Positions 18,703 through 31,478 of a stretch of DNA of 64,000 bases are shown here, one piece after another. The position numbers were made by a program, and so were the translations under genes. The stretch is from Actinomadura craniellae (GTDB taxonomy: Bacteria; Actinomycetota; Actinomycetes; Streptosporangiales; Streptosporangiaceae). The DNA lies in assembly GCF_003289645.1 (NCBI RefSeq), contig NZ_QLYX01000007.1, positions 124,001 through 188,000 of the forward strand, read 5' to 3'. The notes beneath the pieces are model-generated. The model did not search any database. It was not told the DNA's origin and was given only the letters and a program-made list of their open reading frames with translations. Positions within the stretch are counted from its first letter, which is position 1. Each line of letters starts with the position of its first letter.

Positions 18703-19512
18703 TCAGGCCGGGGCGTGCGCGCGGGCCCGGCGGGCGATCCGGCGGCGCGCACCGTGCAACGCCAGATGCCGCGGGGAGCGCCGGACCGGTCCGGGCACCA
18801 GCCGGTAGCCGGTGGCGCCCGTCCGCAGCAGCAGCCGCAGCAGCCGCTCGTCGCGGGCGCTCCACGGCAGGTCGAACTGCTCGCGCAGCCGTGGCGGCAG
18901 CAGCCCGATGGTCAGGAACCGGTTCAGGCCCCCGGCGGGCCGCAGCCAGCGGGGCCGCTGCGGCCACAGCACCGCCCGGGCCACCTCGCGGCCGGTGTCG
19001 GAGACCTCCAGCGCGGCGATTTTCTCGTCCATGTAGCGGCGGAAAGAGGCCAGGTCGGCGGGCTGCTGGTCCGGCGGGCAGCCGAGCACCTCGGCGACCA
19101 GGGCCGCCTGCCGGACGTACTCGTCGGCCAGGTCGCCGCTCGGCGACCCGAGCACCTCGGTGTAGACGTACAGCGCCGCGTCGATCAGCGTGGCGTTGAC
19201 CCAGACCTGGAGTTCGGGGTCGTTGCCGGAGTAGCCGGGCCCGGTGACCCGGTCGTGCACCCGGCGCACGGCGTGGCCGACGCGCTCGGCCTCCTGCTCG
19301 GTGCCGAACGTCACGATGATCAGGAAGTCGAGCGTGCCGATCAGCCGGGCCAGCGGGCGCTTGCGGAAGTCGCTGTGGTCGGCGACCCCCTGGGCGACCC
19401 GGGGGTCGGCGACCTGGAGCATCAGCGCCCGGCCGGCGGCCAGGCCGAGGGCGGGCTCGGCCGCGACGAGCCGGAGTACGGAGCGGTCGGCGGGCGGGGT
19501 GGTCGGGGGCAC
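18703..19512 (-). CDS. MpaB-type oxygenase (DUF2236)
   Basis: This 269-residue protein belongs to the MpaB/latex-clearing-protein (DUF2236) family. The conserved stretches are DHSDFRKRPLARLIGT, IVTFGT and LQVWVNATLIDAAL. Family members are heme-dependent oxygenases, but the substrate here is unknown. The GTG start has AGGAGG 5 bases upstream. It is convergent with mshC and has an operator-like inverted repeat about 65 bases upstream. Confidence 0.8.
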   Translation of the reverse strand: MPPTTPPADRSVLRLVAAEPALGLAAGRALMLQVADPRVAQGVADHSDFRKRPLARLIGTLDFLIIVTFGTEQEAERVGHAVRRVHDRVTGPGYSGNDPELQVWVNATLIDAALYVYTEVLGSPSGDLADEYVRQAALVAEVLGCPPDQQPADLASFRRYMDEKIAALEVSDTGREVARAVLWPQRPRWLRPAGGLNRFLTIGLLPPRLREQFDLPWSARDERLLRLLLRTGATGYRLVPGPVRRSPRHLALHGARRRIARRARAHAPA

Positions 19513-19575
19513 CGGACCTCCTCAAGGTCGGTTTCCCCCAGGGTCGCCCACGGGGGGCGGTTCCGCCAGGCCTTA

Positions 19576-19590
19576 TTGGCAAATCGCCAA
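19576..19590. promoter_or_regulatory. Operator-like inverted repeat upstream of the MpaB-type gene
   Basis: TTGGC (19576-19580) and GCCAA (19586-19590) form a perfect dyad with a 5-base spacer in an unusually AT-rich patch between the MpaB-type and PAC2 genes. Confidence 0.35.
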
Positions 19591-19633
19591 CAATTACCGA
19601 CAGGCCGCCCACACCGGCCGTGCGGGGCGCGGG

Positions 19634-20479
19634 TCAGCTGGAATCGCGTCGCCGCAGGTAGCGTTCGAACTCGTGGGCGATCGCCTCGCCGCTGGCCTCC
19701 GGCAGCTCGGTCGCCTCCCGCTGCTCCTCCAGGCTGCGGACGTAGTCGGCGACCTCGGAGTCCTGCTCGGCCAGCTCGTTCACGCCGTTCTCCCAGGCGC
19801 GCGCCTCCTCCGGCAGGTCGCCCAGCGGGACGGTGACGTCCAGCAGGTCCTCCACCCGGCGCAGCAGGGCGAGCGAGGCCTTGGGGGAGGGCGGCTGGGA
19901 GACGTAGTGCGGCACCGCCGCCCAGAGCGACACCGTGTCCAGCTCGACCGCCCCGTAGGCGTCCTGGAGCACGCCCAGGACCCCGGTGGGCCCCTCGTAC
20001 TTGGCCGGCTCCACGTTGAGCCCCCCGATCAGCTCGATATCGGTGGCGGAGGCGGTCACCGGCACCGGACGGGTGTGCGGTACGTCGGCCAGCAACGCTC
20101 CCAGCAGCACCACCGACCCGACGCGCAGCCGCTGGGAGAACTCGACGATCTCGCGGCAGAACGCGCGCCAGCGCATGTTGGGCTCGATCCCCTGCACCAG
20201 CACGATGTCACGTTCCGTGCCGGGCGGGCGGGCCACCGAGATCCGGGTCGTCGGCCAGGTGATGCCCCGGCTCTCGCCGTCGGACATGTCCACGAGCGGA
20301 CGGGTCATCTGGAAGTCGTAGTAATCCTCGGGATCGAGCTCGGCGATCGGCCGGGCGCCCCAGGTCGACTCCAGGTGCCGCACCACTCCGCTGGCGGCCT
20401 CGCCTGCGTCGTTCCATCCTTCGAAGGCGGCGACCAGGACCGGATCGACCAGCTCAGGCGCGTTTTCGAGCTCGACCAC
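19634..20479 (-). CDS. PAC2 family protein
   Basis: The 281-residue protein matches the PAC2 fold named after a eukaryotic proteasome-assembly chaperone. Visible blocks are VAAFEGWNDAGEAAS and VSLWAAVPHYV. In bacteria its function is not settled, and a link to the proteasome encoded 20 kb away is only suggested by the name. The GTG start has GGAAGGAGG 6 bases upstream. It is divergent from nothing close: a 185-base gap with no gene separates it from the stress-protein gene on the same strand. Confidence 0.88.
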   Translation of the reverse strand: MVELENAPELVDPVLVAAFEGWNDAGEAASGVVRHLESTWGARPIAELDPEDYYDFQMTRPLVDMSDGESRGITWPTTRISVARPPGTERDIVLVQGIEPNMRWRAFCREIVEFSQRLRVGSVVLLGALLADVPHTRPVPVTASATDIELIGGLNVEPAKYEGPTGVLGVLQDAYGAVELDTVSLWAAVPHYVSQPPSPKASLALLRRVEDLLDVTVPLGDLPEEARAWENGVNELAEQDSEVADYVRSLEEQREATELPEASGEAIAHEFERYLRRRDSS

Positions 20480-20664
20480 TCGCTGCCTCCTTCCGACGTG
20501 GGTTACAGCGTCATCCGAAGGCCCGGTATTTCCGGCGGCGCAGTGGCCCGCGATCGGATGCCCGCCAGACTACGTGTTGCGCGGCGCGCGCCCCACCGTC
20601 CCGCCCCACCGACCTGCCGTACCGTCCCACCGGAGCCCGGCACGGCGGGACGGGCGGGCAGCGG

Positions 20665-21126
20665 TTACCGGCGGCCGTCCGTGGTGCGGACGATGAGGAC
20701 GTCACAGGGGGACCGGTGCGAGAGGTTCGCCGGAACCGAGCCGAGAATGCGACCGGCCAGGCTGTTCAGACCCCGGTTGCCGACCACCACCAGGTCGGCG
20801 GAGCGCTCCTTCGCCACGGCCGACAGCACGTCGACGGCGTCGCCTTCCACGGCGACCTCGTCGATCTTCCGGGCGCCCGCCGCCACGGCCCGCTCCCGGG
20901 CCGCCCGCAGGGCGTCGTCGGCCGGGGTCGACCCCTGGATCTTGTAGGCCAGGTCGCCCAGCTTGTCCCCGGCGCTGAGCCGCTCCCGCTCGGGGATGGG
21001 GTGGTACGCCGACGCGAGCACCAGCGTGGCGTCGGCGTCGGCGGCGAGCTGCGCGGCCTTCTCGACGGCGCGGAACGAGGACGGGGAGCCGTCGGTGCCC
21101 ACGAGGATGGTGCGATACGAACCCAT
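20665..21126 (-). CDS. Universal stress protein (UspA family)
   Basis: This single-domain Usp has 153 residues, opening ILVGTDGSPSS, and carries the ATP-binding motif GNRGLNSLAGRILGS (G-x2-G-x9-G-S type), so it should bind ATP. Proteins of this kind respond to stress and dormancy, but the target is unknown. The ATG has AAGGAG upstream. It is divergent from metH. Confidence 0.93.
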   Translation of the reverse strand: MGSYRTILVGTDGSPSSFRAVEKAAQLAADADATLVLASAYHPIPERERLSAGDKLGDLAYKIQGSTPADDALRAARERAVAAGARKIDEVAVEGDAVDVLSAVAKERSADLVVVGNRGLNSLAGRILGSVPANLSHRSPCDVLIVRTTDGRR

Positions 21127-21249
21127 GGCCGCTCCTTACTGATTAGTAGGTTGTGGCGGGCACGTTATCGTTCCGCGGCCGATCCGTCACGGGCCCGTCA
21201 CGGGCCGGGGGCGGCCAACGGGAACCCCGGACCGCCGGGCGAATCCCAG

Positions 21250-21255
21250 TAGAGT
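21250..21255 (+). promoter_or_regulatory. -10 box TAGAGT, leaderless metH
   Basis: TAGAGT is followed by 8 bases and ATG 21264. No cobalamin or SAM riboswitch can fit between it and the start. Confidence 0.45.
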
Positions 21256-21263
21256 GGGGCAGC

Positions 21264-24740
<3,477 letters not shown>

Positions 24741-24756
24741 GGGCCCTGCCGGGGGG

Positions 24757-25431
24757 TTGCAGGCGGTCCTGTTCGACATGGACGGGCTCCTGATCGACTC
24801 CGAACGGCTCTGGTTCGAGGCCGAGACCGAGACGATGGCCTGGCTGGCGGCCCGCCCAGGTTCGCGCTGGCCCGGCGGGTGGGGGCCGGAGCACCAGGCG
24901 CACCTGGTCGGCGGTTCGCTGGCGCGCACGGTGGCGTACATGCTGGACCTCGCCGGGCCGGTGGCCCCGCCCGGTGCGGTCGGCGAGCTGCTGCTGGCCG
25001 GCATGTCCGCCCGGCTGCGCGTGCACGTCCCGCTCCGGCCGGGCGCCGGTGAACTGCTGGCCGAGGTCCGCGCGGCGGGGCTGCCCTGCGCGCTGGTGTC
25101 CTCGACCCACCGGTCGGTGATGGACCACGTGCTGGCGGGCGTCGGCCGCGACAGTTTCACGGTGACCCTGGCCGGTGACGAGGTCGGCAACCCCAAACCG
25201 CATCCGGAGCCGTACCTGACCGCGGCCCGGCGGCTGGGAGCTGATCCGCGCCGGTGCGTGGCGCTGGAGGACTCGCCGAGCGGGCTGGCCGCGGCGGAGG
25301 CGGCGGGCTGCCCGACGGTCGCAGTGCCGAGCGTGGTGCCGATCCCGCCGGCGCCCGGCCGGACGGTGGTGGGGTCGCTGCACGAGGTCGATCTGCGCCG
25401 GCTGGGCGGGCTGGTGGCCGTCGGACCCTGA
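24757..25431 (+). CDS. HAD superfamily phosphatase
   Basis: A 224-residue beta-phosphoglucomutase-like HAD hydrolase. The nucleophile motif is FDMDGLLIDSE, motif II is VSST, the lysine is in GNPKPHPEPY and the acidic motif is LEDSPSG. The substrate is unknown. The start is probably the TTG at 24757 preceded by six G, because the conserved QAVLFDMDG follows immediately and no better start fits before the nucleophile. It lies 16 bases after metH. Confidence 0.88.
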   Translation: MQAVLFDMDGLLIDSERLWFEAETETMAWLAARPGSRWPGGWGPEHQAHLVGGSLARTVAYMLDLAGPVAPPGAVGELLLAGMSARLRVHVPLRPGAGELLAEVRAAGLPCALVSSTHRSVMDHVLAGVGRDSFTVTLAGDEVGNPKPHPEPYLTAARRLGADPRRCVALEDSPSGLAAAEAAGCPTVAVPSVVPIPPAPGRTVVGSLHEVDLRRLGGLVAVGP

Positions 25432-25576
25432 GCCGGTGGCTCCCGAGCCCTAGGGAACGCCTACCGCCAGGGGATGAGGCGACGGCCGGGGGAACCATCC
25501 GCGGGCAGGAGGGGACGGCGCGGGCGGACGTGTGACGATGGAAGGGCCCGGCGCGCACGAGGGAAAGGCTGGGGCC

Positions 25577-25978
25577 ATGAGCGATGTCCTTCTGTTCACG
25601 ATCAGCATGGGAGTGACCGTGCTGGGCCTGGCGGTGAGCTGGGCCGCCTACCGCCGGCGGGGCGCCGCATCGGCGCTGCGGGGAGCCGGCTGGTCGCTGG
25701 TGCCTGCGGGCGCCTACTTCACCGGGTTCACCGAGTTCGCCGCCAACCTGGTGCTGAACCCGCTCAAGTGGGCGGGGGTGGGTGTGCTCGCGCTGGCGGG
25801 CGTCCTCTACGTGGTCTCCGGGGTGATGCTGCGCCGGGGCGCGGTCGATCCGGCGCCGGGCCCGAAGCGGGCCGCCGGTGGGGGCCGCAAGGCCGTCGAG
25901 CACCGCGCCGCGACACCCGCCGTCGATCCGGATCTCGCCGACATCGAGGAGATCCTACGCCGCCGCGGCATCAGCTGA
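25577..25978 (+). CDS. Small membrane protein of unknown function
   Basis: The 133-residue protein has three hydrophobic segments (about residues 2-22, 35-50 and 58-82) followed by a basic, then acidic, cytoplasmic tail ending DIEEILRRRGIS. I do not recognise a named family with certainty. ATG 25577 is preferred over an in-frame upstream start at 25532, because the hydrophobic segment starts directly after it. Confidence 0.7.
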   Translation: MSDVLLFTISMGVTVLGLAVSWAAYRRRGAASALRGAGWSLVPAGAYFTGFTEFAANLVLNPLKWAGVGVLALAGVLYVVSGVMLRRGAVDPAPGPKRAAGGGRKAVEHRAATPAVDPDLADIEEILRRRGIS

Positions 25979-26007
25979 CCGCGCGGCGAGACCACGCGGA
26001 TCGCCGT

Positions 26008-26040
26008 ACCCGGCCGGGAACCCTGACCTGGCCGGGTTTT
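26008..26040 (+). terminator. Terminator after the small membrane protein gene
   Basis: ACCCGGCC (26008-26015) pairs with GGCCGGGT (26030-26037) and is followed by more T, 30 bases after the stop codon. Confidence 0.65.
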
Positions 26041-26197
26041 CCGTTGTTCGGACGGGGGTCAACCGGGGGTAGGGCAGCGGCCGGAGACGTCGATCAACAT
26101 TCTCCGCGAATCAGGGCATATCAGCGGATGATGAATATCAGATCGGACTCGGAACGGTAAAGCTTGCCTTCATGCAGGCCGTCGAGTTGCCGTCCCA

Positions 26198-26220
26198 CAG
26201 ATAGATGGACGTACTATCTG
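26198..26220. promoter_or_regulatory. Candidate operator of the peptide-transport operon
   Basis: CAGATAG and CTATCTG are perfect 7-bp arms separated by 9 bases, about 225 bases upstream of the first transporter gene. TTGTCG at 26227-26232 just after it could be a -35 element. Confidence 0.4.
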
Positions 26221-26445
26221 GGCGATTTGTCGTGCGCAGGTCAAGTTCGCGTAAGTCATAGGTGACGACGGCATCACAAGTCGGTACGGCCTCTGGCGGG
26301 ACGGATGCGCGCGATGGACATTCATCGCTGGAGTGTTTTCGATCCAGCGAACGCGGCATGAAGGGCCGGAAACAGCGGAAGATCGTTCGCTGGCCGGGCC
26401 CGTGCGTGCCCGCAGGCAGTGTGGCCGAGCAGGGAGGTACGGAGC

Positions 26446-27450
26446 GTGACCGCACCGATCGAGGTATCGGGGCCGGACGTCAAGGCGGAGCCGGACGCCG
26501 TCCTCACGGGGGTGGAGCGCAAGGCGATCCAGGGGCGCTCCCTGGGTCAGATCGCCTGGCTGCGGCTCAGGCGCGACAAGGTCGCCCTGGCCGGCGGCGC
26601 CATCGTGCTGCTGCTGATCTTCATCACCCTGCCCGGCGTCACCGAGACGCTGGTGCGCTGGTTCGGGCACCCGCCGAACGAGTACCACCAGAACCTGGTG
26701 GACCCCACGATCGGTACGCCGACCGGCAAGTTCGGCGGGGTGAGCACCGACTTCCTGTTCGGTGTGGAACCGATCAACGGCCGTGACCTCTTCAGCCGGG
26801 TGCTCCACGGCGCCCGGGTCTCGATGCTGGTCGGCCTGCTGGCCACCCTCGTGTCGGTGGTCATCGGCACCGTGCTGGGCGTCATCGCCGGCTTCTTCGG
26901 CGGCTGGGTCGACACCCTGATCGCCCGCACCATGGACGTGTTCCTGGCCTTCCCGCTGCTGCTGTTCTCCATCGCCCTGGTCGGCGTCATCCCCAACGAG
27001 TGGGGCCCGCTGGACGGCAACAACCTGCGGATGGCCGTGCTGGTGTTCATCATCGGCTTCTTCAACTGGCCCTACATCGGGCGCATCATCCGCGGGCAGA
27101 CGCTGTCGCTGCGCGAACGAGAGTTCGTGGACGCCGCGCGCAGCCTCGGCGCCCGCAACTCCTACATCATCTTCCGGGAGATCCTGCCGAACCTGGTCGC
27201 GCCGATCCTGGTGTACGCCACGCTCCTGATCCCCACCAACATCCTCTTCGAGGCGGCACTGTCCTTCCTCGGCGTCGGCATCAACCCGCCCAAGCCCTCG
27301 TGGGGCGGGATGCTCACGTCGGCCACCAGCCTTTACTCCGTTGCGCCCCACTTCGTGATCGTCCCGGGTCTCGCCATCTTCGTCACCGTGCTGGCCTTCA
27401 ACCTGTTCGGTGACGGGCTCCGCGACGCCCTGGACCCACGAGCCCGATGA
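26446..27450 (+). CDS. Oligopeptide ABC transporter permease, DppC/OppC type
   Basis: This 334-residue inner-membrane permease has an N-terminal cytoplasmic stretch, six predicted membrane helices and the EAA loop EFVDAARSLGARNSYIIFRE that contacts the ATPases. The GTG start has GGGAGG upstream. It opens a five-gene importer operon, an unusual position because the binding protein normally comes first. Together with the gene at 29358 it forms the heteromeric channel. Confidence 0.92.
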   Translation: MTAPIEVSGPDVKAEPDAVLTGVERKAIQGRSLGQIAWLRLRRDKVALAGGAIVLLLIFITLPGVTETLVRWFGHPPNEYHQNLVDPTIGTPTGKFGGVSTDFLFGVEPINGRDLFSRVLHGARVSMLVGLLATLVSVVIGTVLGVIAGFFGGWVDTLIARTMDVFLAFPLLLFSIALVGVIPNEWGPLDGNNLRMAVLVFIIGFFNWPYIGRIIRGQTLSLREREFVDAARSLGARNSYIIFREILPNLVAPILVYATLLIPTNILFEAALSFLGVGINPPKPSWGGMLTSATSLYSVAPHFVIVPGLAIFVTVLAFNLFGDGLRDALDPRAR

Positions 27451-27500
27451 TCCGGAACAGACCCCCGGTAGACAACCCCGGTAGCAGTGAAAGGGATCCA

Positions 27501-29264
27501 ATGAAACGTCCGAAGGTCTTGGCAACGGCCGCGGCCGGTGCCGTCCTCCTGAGCCTGGGGCTGTCCGCCTGCGGCGGCGGCGACGACGGCGACGGCGGCG
27601 ACGGCAACGGCGCGACCGCCAAGTTCGATGCCGGCACGACCGGGATCGTGAACGCGTCGGAGAAAAAGGGCGGCGTCCTCAAGATGGGGATGAGCGACGA
27701 CTTCGACTCCACCGACCCGGGCAACACGTACTACGCCTTCGGGAACAACTTCATCCGTCTGTACTCGCGGACGCTGATGACGTACACCTCCAAGCCGGGC
27801 GCCGACAGCACCAAGTCGTCGCCCGACCTGGCCCAGGCCCCCGGCGTGCCCAGCGACGGCAACCGCACGTGGACCTACAAGCTCAAGCCGGGCCTCAAGT
27901 ACGAGGACGGCACCCCGATCAAGGCCGCCGACATCAAGTACGCGGTGGCCCGGACCTACGACCGCGGTGTGCTGGGCAAGGGCCCGGCCTACTTCGCCAC
28001 GCTCCTGAACGCGGGCGACTACAAGGGCCCCTACAAGGACAAGAACCTCGACAACTTCAAGGGCGTCGAGACCCCCGACGACTCCACCGTCATCTTCAAG
28101 CTGAAGGACCCGTTCGCGGAGTTCAACGAGCTGGTCACCTTCAGCGGCCAGACGGCCCCCGTGCCCCAGGCCAAGGACACCGGTTCCCGGTACGCCCTGC
28201 ACCCGCTCTCCAGCGGCCCCTACAAGTGGGAGGGCGACTACCAGCCCAAGAAGGGTGGTGTCCTGGTCCGCAACACCAACTGGGACCCGGCGACCGACCC
28301 CAACCGCAAGCAGCTCCCCGACCGGATCGAGATCGCCGCGGGGCTTGAGGGCAACGAGGTCGACAACCGGCTGCTGGCCGGCACCCTGCACGTGGACCTG
28401 CCCGGGTCCGGCGTTCAGGCCGCGGCCCGGCAGAAGCTCCTCACCGACCCCAAGCTGAAGGCCAACGCCGACAACCCGCTGGCCGGCTTCCACTGGTACA
28501 TCCCGATCAACGTCAAGAACATCCCGAACGTCGAGTGCCGTAAGGCGATCGTCTACGCCACCGACCGGGACGCCCTGTACCGCGCCTACGGCGGTGAGGT
28601 CGGCGGCGAGCTCGCCACCTCCATCCAGCCCCCGAACGTGGCGGGCCGGCAGAAGGGCACGGACTTCTACACCCAGGCCCAGGTGGGCTACAAGGGCGAC
28701 GTGGCCAAGGCCAAGGAGGCGCTGGCCGCCTGCGGGCAGCCGAACGGCTTCGCGACCACCATGGTCTTCCGCAGTGACCGGGAGAAGGAGAAGGCCGTCG
28801 CCGAGGCGATGGAGCAGGCGCTGGCCCGGGTCGGCATCAAGCTCACCCTCAAGGGCTACCCGTCGGGCACCTACACCGGTGAGCAGTTCGGTTCGCCGGC
28901 GTTCGTCAAGAAGGACAAGATCGGCCTGGGCACCTACGGGTGGGCGCCGGACTGGCCGACCGGCTACGGCTACCTGCAGCCGATCTCCGACGGCAAGGCG
29001 ATCGTCTCCAGCGGTAACTCCAACCCCTCGGAGTTCAACGACACGCAGGTCAACAAGCTGTGGAACGACGTCGTGAAGCTGCAGGACCCGGCCGAGCGCG
29101 ACAAGGTCTACAACCAGATCGACGAGCGGATGCGGGAGCAGGCGGCCTACATCCCCAACGTCTACGCCAAGTCGCTGCTCTACCGGCCGACCACGCTGAC
29201 CAACGTGTACTACCACGCCGGCTTCGGCATGTACGACTACGCCAACCTCGGCGTGACCGGCTGA
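27501..29264 (+). CDS. Peptide ABC transporter substrate-binding lipoprotein
   Basis: The SBP_bac_5-type binding protein has 587 residues. The signal peptide ends at the lipobox LSAC, with Cys24 lipidated, followed by a Gly/Asp-rich linker; the mature protein is anchored outside the membrane. The ATG 27501 is chosen because it starts the signal peptide and has GAAAGGGA upstream; an earlier in-frame ATG at 27447 overlaps the permease stop. The substrate (oligopeptides or other) cannot be decided. Confidence 0.92.
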   Translation: MKRPKVLATAAAGAVLLSLGLSACGGGDDGDGGDGNGATAKFDAGTTGIVNASEKKGGVLKMGMSDDFDSTDPGNTYYAFGNNFIRLYSRTLMTYTSKPGADSTKSSPDLAQAPGVPSDGNRTWTYKLKPGLKYEDGTPIKAADIKYAVARTYDRGVLGKGPAYFATLLNAGDYKGPYKDKNLDNFKGVETPDDSTVIFKLKDPFAEFNELVTFSGQTAPVPQAKDTGSRYALHPLSSGPYKWEGDYQPKKGGVLVRNTNWDPATDPNRKQLPDRIEIAAGLEGNEVDNRLLAGTLHVDLPGSGVQAAARQKLLTDPKLKANADNPLAGFHWYIPINVKNIPNVECRKAIVYATDRDALYRAYGGEVGGELATSIQPPNVAGRQKGTDFYTQAQVGYKGDVAKAKEALAACGQPNGFATTMVFRSDREKEKAVAEAMEQALARVGIKLTLKGYPSGTYTGEQFGSPAFVKKDKIGLGTYGWAPDWPTGYGYLQPISDGKAIVSSGNSNPSEFNDTQVNKLWNDVVKLQDPAERDKVYNQIDERMREQAAYIPNVYAKSLLYRPTTLTNVYYHAGFGMYDYANLGVTG

Positions 29265-29309
29265 CCCGGGTACCGCCGCCCTACCTGACAGAAAGCAGGT
29301 GAAGGCAGC

Positions 29310-29344
29310 GGGCGGCCGGCGGGGGAGCACCCCGCCGGCCGCCC
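29310..29344 (+). terminator. Strong intercistronic hairpin inside the transporter operon
   Basis: A perfect 15-bp stem (GGGCGGCCGGCGGGG, 29310-29324, pairing with 29330-29344) has a 5-base loop. It has no T-tract and stands between the binding-protein stop and the next permease start. It could stop part of transcription or protect the upstream mRNA. Confidence 0.65.
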
Positions 29345-29357
29345 ATCGCCGGACACC

Positions 29358-30368
29358 GTGATCGCATTCATCGTTCGCCGCCTGCTGGGCGCGGTCGGCC
29401 TGCTGCTGGTCGTCAGCGCGGTGACCTTCGCCATCTTCTTCCTGGTGCCCAAGGCGGCCGGGGTCTCCTCCGACGACCTGGCGGCCCGGTTCGCCGGCAA
29501 GTCGCCCACGCCGGCCGCGCTCGCGGAGATCAAGGAGCGGTTCGGCCTGGACGACCCGGTCCCGGTCCAGTACGGGCGGTTCGTCAAGGCGCTGGTCGCC
29601 GGTGACACCTACGACACCGGCACCCAGGAGATCGACTGCCCGGCGCCCTGCCTGGGCTACTCCTTCCGCACCAGCCAGTCGGTCCTGGACCAGGTCGTCG
29701 ACCGGGTCCCGGTGACCCTGTCGATCGCGCTGGGGGCGGCCGTGCTGTGGCTGCTGGCCGGTGTCTCGATCGGTGTTCTGTCGGCGCTGCGCCGCGGCAC
29801 GATCTTCGACCGGGCGGCGATGGGGATCGCCCTGGCCGGCGTGTCCCTACCGATCTTCTTCACCGGGCTGCTCTCACTGGCGTTCATCGTCTACAAGTGG
29901 GAGCTGCTACCCGCGGTGAACTACGTCCCGCTGACGGAGAACCCGGCGAAGTGGTTCAGCGGGCTGATCCTGCCCTGGGTCACCCTGGCCTTCCTGTACG
30001 CGGCGTTGTACGCGCGGCTGACCCGGGCGGGCATGCTGGAGACCCTGAACGAGGACTACATCCGCACGGCCCGCGCCAAGGGGCTGTCGGAACGCACGGT
30101 CATCACCAAGCACGCGCTGCGCGCCACTCTGACCCCGATCCTCACTATCTTCGGCCTGGACCTGGGACTGCTGCTGGGCGGGGCGATCCTGACCGAGCGC
30201 ACCTTCTCCCTCAAGGGACTGGGCCAACTCGCGCTCGACGGGGTCAACCAGAGCGACCTGCCCGTGGTCATCGGTGTCACACTGACGGCGGCGCTGTTCA
30301 TCGTGGTGGCCAACCTGCTCGTGGACATTCTGTACGGGGTCGTCGACCCGAGGGTGAGGCACAGCTGA
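29358..30368 (+). CDS. Oligopeptide ABC transporter permease, DppB/OppB type
   Basis: This 336-residue permease starts with the typical first helix IVRRLLGAVGLLLVVSAVTF, has a large outside loop after it, and carries the EAA loop IRTARAKGLSERTVI. The GTG start lies 13 bases after a strong hairpin and has no clear Shine-Dalgarno sequence. Its TGA overlaps the next ATG by one base. Confidence 0.92.
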   Translation: MIAFIVRRLLGAVGLLLVVSAVTFAIFFLVPKAAGVSSDDLAARFAGKSPTPAALAEIKERFGLDDPVPVQYGRFVKALVAGDTYDTGTQEIDCPAPCLGYSFRTSQSVLDQVVDRVPVTLSIALGAAVLWLLAGVSIGVLSALRRGTIFDRAAMGIALAGVSLPIFFTGLLSLAFIVYKWELLPAVNYVPLTENPAKWFSGLILPWVTLAFLYAALYARLTRAGMLETLNEDYIRTARAKGLSERTVITKHALRATLTPILTIFGLDLGLLLGGAILTERTFSLKGLGQLALDGVNQSDLPVVIGVTLTAALFIVVANLLVDILYGVVDPRVRHS

Positions 30369-31447
30369 TGGGGGACAAGGCGACGGGAACGCTGGACGAG
30401 GGGGCGGTCGGAGCGGGCTCGTCCCCGCCCACGGCGTTCCTGGAGGTGCGCGACCTGCGCATCCACTTCCCGACCGACGACGGGCTGGTCAGGTCCGTGG
30501 ACGGGCTGTCGTTCGCGCTGGAGCGCGGCCGCACCCTGGGCATCGTCGGCGAGTCCGGCTCCGGTAAGAGCGTGACCAGCCTGGGCATTCTCGGCCTGCA
30601 CAACCGGCGCAACGCCAAGGTCTCCGGCGAGATCTGGCTGGACGGCCAGGAACTGGTGGGCGCGCAGCCCGACCGGGTCCGCCGGCTGCGCGGCCGGCAC
30701 ATGGCGATGATCTTCCAGGACCCGCTGTCGGCGATGCACCCCTTCTACACGGTGGGCAACCAGATCATCGAGGCCTACCGGGTGCACAACGACGTCAGCA
30801 AGAAGGTCGCCCGCAAGCACGCGATCGACATGCTGGGCCGGGTGGGCATCCCCAAGCCCGACAGCAGGGTCGACGACTACCCGCACCAGTTCTCCGGCGG
30901 CATGCGCCAGCGCGCGATGATCGCCATGGCGCTGTCCTGCGACCCCGAACTGCTGATCGCCGACGAGCCGACCACCGCCCTGGACGTGACCGTCCAGGCC
31001 CAGATCCTCGACCTGCTGCGGGACCTGCAGGAGGAGTTCAACTCCGCGATCATCATGATCACCCACGATCTGGGCGTGGTGGCCGAGATGGCCGACGACG
31101 TCCTGGTGATGTACGCGGGCCGCTGCGTGGAGCAGGCCACTGTTGACGAGGCCTTCCACCGGCCGCTGCACCCCTACACCTGGGGCCTGCTCGGCTCGAT
31201 GCCGCGGCTGGACCGGGAGCGGTCGGAGCGGCTGATGCCCATCAAGGGCTCGCCGCCCAGCCTGATCAACGTCCCGGTGGGCTGCGCCTTCAGCCCGCGC
31301 TGTGCCTACGCCGGGCTGAACGACGGCAGGAGCGAGAGCGAGCGGCCGGAACTGGTGGAGCTCGAACCGGGCCACCGGGCCGCCTGCCACCTGCCGCTGG
31401 AGCAGCGCAGGGAGATCTGGGAATCCGAGATCCGGTCGAAGCTGTGA
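30368..31447 (+). CDS. Oligopeptide ABC transporter ATP-binding protein, DppD type
   Basis: A 359-residue ATPase with Walker [12 protein letters not shown] signature FSGGMRQR, Walker B LLIADEPT and switch His in ITHDLG. The C-terminal Cys motif CAFSPRCAY is typical of oligopeptide transporters. Translation is coupled to the preceding permease through TGATG. It pairs with the next gene. Confidence 0.94.
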   Translation: MGDKATGTLDEGAVGAGSSPPTAFLEVRDLRIHFPTDDGLVRSVDGLSFALERGRTLGIVGESGSGKSVTSLGILGLHNRRNAKVSGEIWLDGQELVGAQPDRVRRLRGRHMAMIFQDPLSAMHPFYTVGNQIIEAYRVHNDVSKKVARKHAIDMLGRVGIPKPDSRVDDYPHQFSGGMRQRAMIAMALSCDPELLIADEPTTALDVTVQAQILDLLRDLQEEFNSAIIMITHDLGVVAEMADDVLVMYAGRCVEQATVDEAFHRPLHPYTWGLLGSMPRLDRERSERLMPIKGSPPSLINVPVGCAFSPRCAYAGLNDGRSESERPELVELEPGHRAACHLPLEQRREIWESEIRSKL

Positions 31448-31478
31448 CCGGCACGGGCGCGAAGAAAGGCGAAGAACT

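Larger units (their letters stand above)
25979..26445. other. 467-base non-coding region before the peptide-transport operon
   Basis: It holds a terminator (26008-26040), then an unusually AT-rich stretch with a 7-bp dyad at 26198-26220 and the dppC-like ribosome site. No coding frame is convincing on either strand. Confidence 0.6.

Noticed and set aside
26138-26455. Open frame of 105 codons on the minus strand in the gap before the peptide importer
   Set aside because: It overlaps the start of the permease gene, has no ribosome site, and its composition is unlike the neighbouring genes. The end of the frame looks slightly protein-like, so a gene remnant cannot be excluded.
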